Made by a program: the position numbers and the translations under genes
In this document: in pieces, positions 13,766 through 17,977 of the stretch
How the letters are laid out: every line of letters starts with the position of its first letter
Position numbering within the stretch: position 1 is the stretch's first letter
The notes under the pieces: generated by a model
The model's input: the letters and a program-made list of their open reading frames with translations, nothing else
Told to the model about the DNA's origin: nothing
The model's database searches: none
Origin: CAZEGV01 sp964511645
GTDB taxonomy: Bacteria > Bacteroidota > Bacteroidia > Cytophagales > JAAEPT01
DNA length: 17,977 bases
Direction: 5' to 3'
Assembly (NCBI GenBank): GCA_964511645.1
Contig: CAZEGV010000053.1
Coordinates: 1 to 17,977 of the forward strand

Positions 13766-16372
13766 ATGAAGAGAAGAAAAATATTTATACTGTTGGTATT
13801 GCTAATAGTTGGTATTGCAAAAGTAATGGCGACCCACCTAAGGGCTGCCGATATCGTAGCAATACATCAAACGGGGAAAACATACACAATTCAGTTGACC
13901 GTATACACCGATGCTGAGTCTGTAACTGATGGATCTGGGCACGTAGATGCAGGTGAAGCAATCATTAAGGTAGATGGGAAAAACTTCACAGTAAACAGAA
14001 GTGGGGTAAGTAACATAGGTAATAATACTTTCAAAAATACTTATGAATTGACTTATGAGTTCTCTGCTTTTGACCAAAATTACATCATATCGTACCGAGG
14101 GGAATTGAGGAATAATGGTATTGTAAATATGGCATCACCATCAGATCAAGAAGCTTTGTATGTAGAGACTTTTGTACGAGTAAGTAGCGTATTTACTAAT
14201 GAAGCCACTCCTCAATTATTGGTAGACCCAATCGACTTGGCGGCAGTTAGCCAGACATTTACCCATAATGCTGGGGCTTGGGATGCTGATGGAGACAGTC
14301 TTTCGTATAAACTCATCACACCTAATACTAGCCAAGGGATTAACGTCAGTAACTACCGTTTTCCAGACCACCCTTCTTTTGGGAACTCTAACTTTAGTTT
14401 GAACCCTATCTCTGGTACTATTACTTGGGATAGCCCTCAACAACCTGGAGAGTACAATATTGCTTTTATGATAGAAGAATGGAGAAATGGAGCTAGAATT
14501 GGTTATGTAGTACGTGATATGCAGATATTGGTCATAGACTCTGACAATGAAGCGCCTCAACTGATCCTGCCTAAAGACACTTGCCTGGCTTCTGGAACAC
14601 TGTACCAAGGAGACATCATCGCTTTTGACCCTAATGACAACACAATCACACTAGACTTTGAAGGGGGGCTACCTTTTGAGGGGGCTACTCACAATCCTAC
14701 CCGAATATTGAACGATAGTATTACTAGTGTAATGAGCTGGGATATTGATTGTGAACACATTCGGGCATCCCCTTACTTTGCTGTTTTTAAAACAGAAGAC
14801 AATCACCTTATTAAACTCTCTACAACTAAGAATTTTGCTATAACCGTAATTGGAAAAGCTCCTCAAAACCTAGTCTCAAACCCTGTTAATGATAGTGTAC
14901 AGTTAACTTGGGATGCTTACACCTGCAACAAAGCTTCTAATATCAAAATTTGGCGTTCGGAATGTGATGCTTCTGGTATCGACAGAGATGTGTGTACATC
15001 TGGAGTGCCTAGTGATTGGGGCTTTGAATTGATTGCCCAACTTAGCCCTGACAAAACAAACTTTACGGATGATAACAATGGCAATGGGCTTACAGAAGGT
15101 CTCAAATATTGTTATTTAATCAGTGTTAACTTCTCAGTGTTTAAAGGTGGTGGTGAGAGCTATGCCTCTAACCTGTCTTGTGCTAATATGCGTTTAACTT
15201 CTTCATTAATCTCTTCGGTATCGGTAGATAAAACTGATAAGGTAAATGGAGAAATCACAATAGAATGGGAAGCCCCTCTAGACCTAGATGCTGGTACGGT
15301 TTCTCCTTATCGCTACGAGCTGTTTCGAGGAAACACCTTGATTTTTTCTCAAACGCTTAGCTCTCTGGTGTCAATGACTTACACAGATACTCCTCTTAAT
15401 ACAGAAGAAAATACCTATCATTATCATGTGGATTTATATGATGCCAATCATCTGTTAAGCTCTTCTATTCCTACTTCTTCTGTGTTTTTGGATAGTAAAA
15501 TAAGGTCTAATGCTTTAGACTTAAATTGGGATGTGGCCAACTCTTGGCAAAACTTAGACACTTTATACGATCATGTTTATCAAGTTACGGCTACTAACAC
15601 CATTTTGCTTGACAGTATTCCTGCTACTCAATTTTCTTATCCTATTGAGAACTTAGACAATGGGACAGAATACTGTTTTTTAGTTTTGAAACAATATACT
15701 GTTTGTCACGATAGTATTAAACAAGTTTTCTCTAGCTGGTCTAACTTACATTGTAATACTCCCAAAGACACCATTCCTCCTTGTAGTCCTACCTTAAGTA
15801 TCATTAATCCTTTATGTGCAGTTTTTGATGCTACCCCTCCTTATATAAATGCCCTTAACTGGATCATCACTTGCCCAGAAGATGTTCTTGAATATGAACT
15901 ATATTACTCGACATCAGAAGATGGGGATTTTAACCAAATAGCAACGGTTACTCACCCCAATCTTATCTTTAAACATACAGAACTCAGGACAATGGTTGGC
16001 TGCTACAAAATAAGGGCAGTAGATGAATTTGGCAACAAAGGGAAGTTTTCTAACACCGAGTGTCAAGATAATTGTGAGTATTATGAACTCCCTAATATCA
16101 TTACACCAAATGATGACGGGAAAAATGAATTATTTATCCCATTACCCTCCCCTCGTTTTGTGAAAAATGTAACATTCTCTGTTTATAATCGCTGGGGGGA
16201 CTTGGTCTTTACACAAAGTGGTGATATTGATATAAAATGGAATGGGGAAAATCACAGTGGTGCAAAGCTCAGTGACGGGGTTTATTATTATGAAGCTATT
16301 GTAGAGTTTGATAAATTAAAAAAAGAAGAACAAACAAAAATAATAAAAGGATGGGTGACAATAGTAAGGTAA
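13766..16372 (+). CDS. Large secreted protein with fibronectin III-like domains and T9SS type B (gliding-associated) sorting domain
   Basis: Exported protein of 868 residues. Residues 1-22 are a signal peptide (K-R-R-K, hydrophobic core, cleavage near V-M-A), followed by the A-T-H-L-R-A-A-D start typical of a family of Bacteroidota surface proteins annotated as gliding-motility associated. The N-terminal part up to about 265 includes a cadherin/Ig-like strand pattern with D-A-D-G-D-S-L-S-Y and G-T-I-T-W. Four fibronectin III-like domains follow at about 364-470, 483-575, 579-665 and 690-770, rich in paired cysteines. Residues about 776-868 are the type B sorting domain (CHU_C type): P-N-I-I-T-P-N-D-D-G, V-Y-N-R-W-G, W-N-G and L-S-D-G-V-Y-Y-Y. 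Such proteins are exported by T9SS and often stay on the surface. dgt starts five bases after its stop. No enzymatic motif seen; an adhesin or matrix role is inference. Confidence 0.9.
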   Translation: MKRRKIFILLVLLIVGIAKVMATHLRAADIVAIHQTGKTYTIQLTVYTDAESVTDGSGHVDAGEAIIKVDGKNFTVNRSGVSNIGNNTFKNTYELTYEFSAFDQNYIISYRGELRNNGIVNMASPSDQEALYVETFVRVSSVFTNEATPQLLVDPIDLAAVSQTFTHNAGAWDADGDSLSYKLITPNTSQGINVSNYRFPDHPSFGNSNFSLNPISGTITWDSPQQPGEYNIAFMIEEWRNGARIGYVVRDMQILVIDSDNEAPQLILPKDTCLASGTLYQGDIIAFDPNDNTITLDFEGGLPFEGATHNPTRILNDSITSVMSWDIDCEHIRASPYFAVFKTEDNHLIKLSTTKNFAITVIGKAPQNLVSNPVNDSVQLTWDAYTCNKASNIKIWRSECDASGIDRDVCTSGVPSDWGFELIAQLSPDKTNFTDDNNGNGLTEGLKYCYLISVNFSVFKGGGESYASNLSCANMRLTSSLISSVSVDKTDKVNGEITIEWEAPLDLDAGTVSPYRYELFRGNTLIFSQTLSSLVSMTYTDTPLNTEENTYHYHVDLYDANHLLSSSIPTSSVFLDSKIRSNALDLNWDVANSWQNLDTLYDHVYQVTATNTILLDSIPATQFSYPIENLDNGTEYCFLVLKQYTVCHDSIKQVFSSWSNLHCNTPKDTIPPCSPTLSIINPLCAVFDATPPYINALNWIITCPEDVLEYELYYSTSEDGDFNQIATVTHPNLIFKHTELRTMVGCYKIRAVDEFGNKGKFSNTECQDNCEYYELPNIITPNDDGKNELFIPLPSPRFVKNVTFSVYNRWGDLVFTQSGDIDIKWNGENHSGAKLSDGVYYYEAIVEFDKLKKEEQTKIIKGWVTIVR

Positions 16373-16377
16373 ATTCA

Positions 16378-17694
16378 ATGAATTGGAATCAATTACTATC
16401 TGTCAAACGATTGGGCTTAGAAGGAGTCAATCAATCTTCTCGAAAAAGAACAGAATTCCAGAGAGACTACGACCGTGTTATTTTTTCATCTCCTTTCAGG
16501 AGGTTACAAAACAAAACACAAGTCTTCCCCTTACCAGGAAGTGTTTTTGTACACAATAGATTGACCCATAGCTTAGAAGTAGCCAGTGTGGGTAGATCTT
16601 TGGGGGCTATATTGGCAGACTCACTCGAAACAAGACTTTCTGACAATATATTAATACGAGAAATTCCATCAATAATTGCCACAGCCTGTCTCGCCCACGA
16701 CATGGGTAATCCTCCTTTTGGTCATAGCGGAGAGGCTGTAATGTCACGTTATTTCACATCAAAAGAAAAAGAATACAAACAATTATTCTCAGATGAAGAA
16801 TGGGCTGACATTACTCACTTTGAAGGAAATGCCAATACTTTAAGGCTATTGGCACATCAGTTTTCGGGGCGTGTAGAAGGTGGATTACGACTCACTTATT
16901 CTACTTTGGCTTCTATTATCAAGTATCCATGTTCTGCTGAAAATGGACATAATAAAACAAATATACACCGCAAAAAATATGGTTATTTTCAAGTAGACAA
17001 ACCTATTTTTGATAAGCTAGCAAAGGAATTAGGCTTGATAGCTATAGATGAACAGGGAAGTTATGTACGCCATCCTTTGGTTTATTTGGTAGAGGCTGCT
17101 GATGATATTTGTTACACAATTATTGACATAGAAGACGCTCACCGCTTAGGTGTGCTATCATACCAAGAAACATACGATTTATTATTTAATTTTATAGAGA
17201 AGGTTTCTGAAAACTTAAAGCGTACATTAAACGAGCTTAAAAATGATCAAAATGAACAAATAGCTGTACTCAGAGCCACGGCAATTGGTGCATTGATTCA
17301 ACAATGTGGAGATGCTTTTATTAAGCACGAAGAAGAGATTTTACACGGAGAATTCAATCAAGCCTTAGACAACTGCCTTACAGGTTCGGTAAAAGAAGCT
17401 TATGCTGCTATTAGAAAAATATCTCCCGATCGTATTTATAATGCTCGGCAAGTAATAGAGGTTGAACTAGCTGGGCACAAAGTACTCGCAGGACTAATGG
17501 AAGAGTTCATTCCAGCGATACTAAATCCTGATGATGAAATTTCTAAAAAGTACATATTCCTTATTCCTAAACAATTCCAGACTGATTCTACTTCACCATA
17601 CTTAAGGGTAATGGCAGTTTTGGATTTCATATCAGGTATGACAGACTTATATGCTGTAGATTTGTATAGAAAAATAAAAAGCTTGAGTTTATAG
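16378..17694 (+). CDS. dgt: dGTP triphosphohydrolase (HD-domain dNTPase)
   Basis: Hydrolyses dGTP (or dNTPs) to deoxynucleoside and triphosphate, helping dNTP pool control. From the ATG at 16378 it has 438 residues. The HD metal site is readable: His64 in R-L-T-H-S-L-E, His107-Asp108 in A-H-D-M-G-N-P-P-F-G-H, and an Asp in E-A-A-D-D-I-C-Y at about 239-246. The F-R-R-L-Q-N-K-T-Q-V segment at 40-49 is a dGTPase signature. An upstream in-frame ATG at 16351 would overlap the preceding gene by 22 bases and add nine residues unlike the family; M-N-W-x-Q-L-L-S is the N-terminus I recall for Bacteroidota homologues, so I chose 16378. It is shorter than E. coli Dgt (about 505), as other bacterial types are. 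Probably co-transcribed with the upstream secreted protein gene. Confidence 0.94.
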   Translation: MNWNQLLSVKRLGLEGVNQSSRKRTEFQRDYDRVIFSSPFRRLQNKTQVFPLPGSVFVHNRLTHSLEVASVGRSLGAILADSLETRLSDNILIREIPSIIATACLAHDMGNPPFGHSGEAVMSRYFTSKEKEYKQLFSDEEWADITHFEGNANTLRLLAHQFSGRVEGGLRLTYSTLASIIKYPCSAENGHNKTNIHRKKYGYFQVDKPIFDKLAKELGLIAIDEQGSYVRHPLVYLVEAADDICYTIIDIEDAHRLGVLSYQETYDLLFNFIEKVSENLKRTLNELKNDQNEQIAVLRATAIGALIQQCGDAFIKHEEEILHGEFNQALDNCLTGSVKEAYAAIRKISPDRIYNARQVIEVELAGHKVLAGLMEEFIPAILNPDDEISKKYIFLIPKQFQTDSTSPYLRVMAVLDFISGMTDLYAVDLYRKIKSLSL

Positions 17695-17737
17695 CCGTCG
17701 CCTATTTCTCTACAAAAGAAATAAAAACAAAGCTAAA

Positions 17738-17876
17738 TCATTGATTAATTACAAATATAGGGGCTTCGTATCCAAGACTCTTTCTTAGTCTGTTATTTAA
17801 TATAAATTCTATTCCCTCTTCTTTTTTGTAAAAGATAGGTAAATCAATATTGTGACCATCCGAAAATACGGACTCT
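17738..17876 (-). pseudogene. Degraded C-terminal remnant of an IS30-like transposase
   Basis: Read on the minus strand this stretch is open for 45 codons between two stops and lacks a start. It ends with L-N-N-R-L-R-K-S-L-G-Y-E-A-P about ten residues before the stop. This closely resembles the L-N-N-R-P-R-K-x-L-G-Y/F-x-T-P end of IS30-family (DDE) transposases. The usual Pro after N-N-R is Leu here, and only the last roughly 30 residues are recognisable. No catalytic DDE residues and no clear terminal inverted repeats are present, so this is a relic. Sequence upstream (17877 to the window end) shows no transposase in any frame I checked. Confidence 0.55.
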
Positions 17877-17893
17877 CACACAAGTGCGATCAA

Positions 17894-17926
17894 AACAGGT
17901 GCTTTACAATATATAAAGCACCTGTT
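17894..17926. terminator. Strong hairpin, possible terminator near the right edge
   Basis: A perfect 13-base inverted repeat, AACAGGTGCTTTA (17894-17906) and TAAAGCACCTGTT (17914-17926), with a seven-base loop. On the minus strand the hairpin runs into TTTT, a short U-tract. It could terminate a minus-strand gene lying beyond the window. On the plus strand no T-run follows, so its use as the dgt terminator, 200 bases away across the transposase relic, is less likely. Confidence 0.5.
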
Positions 17927-17977
17927 ATACCATATTGACTATAATCTACGTCAATTATCTTGTTTGTTTTTCACATT

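Noticed and set aside
14216..14608. 130-codon open frame antisense to the type B secreted protein
   Set aside because: No recognisable motif or start context; it lies wholly within a well-supported gene on the other strand and looks like a frame shadow.
16351..16377. Upstream start for dgt
   Set aside because: It overlaps the preceding gene by 22 bases and adds nine residues not expected in the family; the ATG at 16378 gives the usual N-terminus.
17703..17723. TATTTCT/AGAAATA hairpin after dgt
   Set aside because: A seven-base, nearly all A/T stem is too weak to call as a terminator.

Overview
This AT-rich window (no computed GC value; roughly mid-30s percent by eye) comes from a member of the Bacteroidota, most likely a marine-type gliding or Cytophagia/Flavobacteriia lineage. 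The grounds are two secreted proteins with type IX secretion (T9SS) sorting domains (one type A, one type B), a hisB promoter that fits the Bacteroidota TTTG-N20-TAnnTTTG consensus, a bifunctional HisB of the cysteine-free type, and a lipid A / heptose gene set. Genus or species cannot be named from the sequence alone.

Layout, left to right. 77-4975 (minus strand): a histidine operon read as hisB-hisH-hisA-hisF-hisE with overlapping or nearly abutting genes, followed by a secreted seven-repeat propeller-like protein. hisG, hisD, hisC and hisI are not in the window, and the last his gene encodes only the HisE half of the usual HisIE fusion. 4976-5233: divergent promoter region holding a near-consensus hisB promoter that would give an almost leaderless mRNA. 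5234-6517 (plus): citrate synthase, ending in a perfect 23-bp inverted repeat that serves as a shared terminator with the convergent gene. 6615-10658 (minus): a 1347-residue secreted Asp-box propeller protein with an Ig-like domain, a tandemly duplicated roughly 210-residue module and a type A sorting domain. 10768-12294 (minus): lpxB behind a 6-pyruvoyl-tetrahydropterin synthase family gene. 12568-13539 (plus): hldD, ADP-heptose epimerase. 13766-17694 (plus): a large secreted type B sorting-domain protein with fibronectin III-like domains, then a dGTP triphosphohydrolase. 17738-17876: a degraded IS30-like transposase tail, next to a strong hairpin at the right edge.

The most interesting signal is non-coding. 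The leader upstream of the pterin synthase gene (minus strand, about 12321-12466) and the leader upstream of the type B secreted protein (plus strand, about 13570-13685) carry two diverged copies of the same element. They share short identical blocks and can fold into the same three-way-junction shape. The closing helix shows a compensating base-pair change, and a variable arm is replaced in sequence yet kept paired. The two copies are inverted and bracket hldD, each at the 5' side of an outward transcription unit. This looks like a structured RNA family. Whether it is a known one needs a covariance-model search.

Functionally, the housekeeping genes (histidine synthesis, TCA entry, lipid A disaccharide, ADP-heptose, dNTP control) are unrelated to one another. 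They are interspersed with surface-protein genes in the compact way typical of this phylum.
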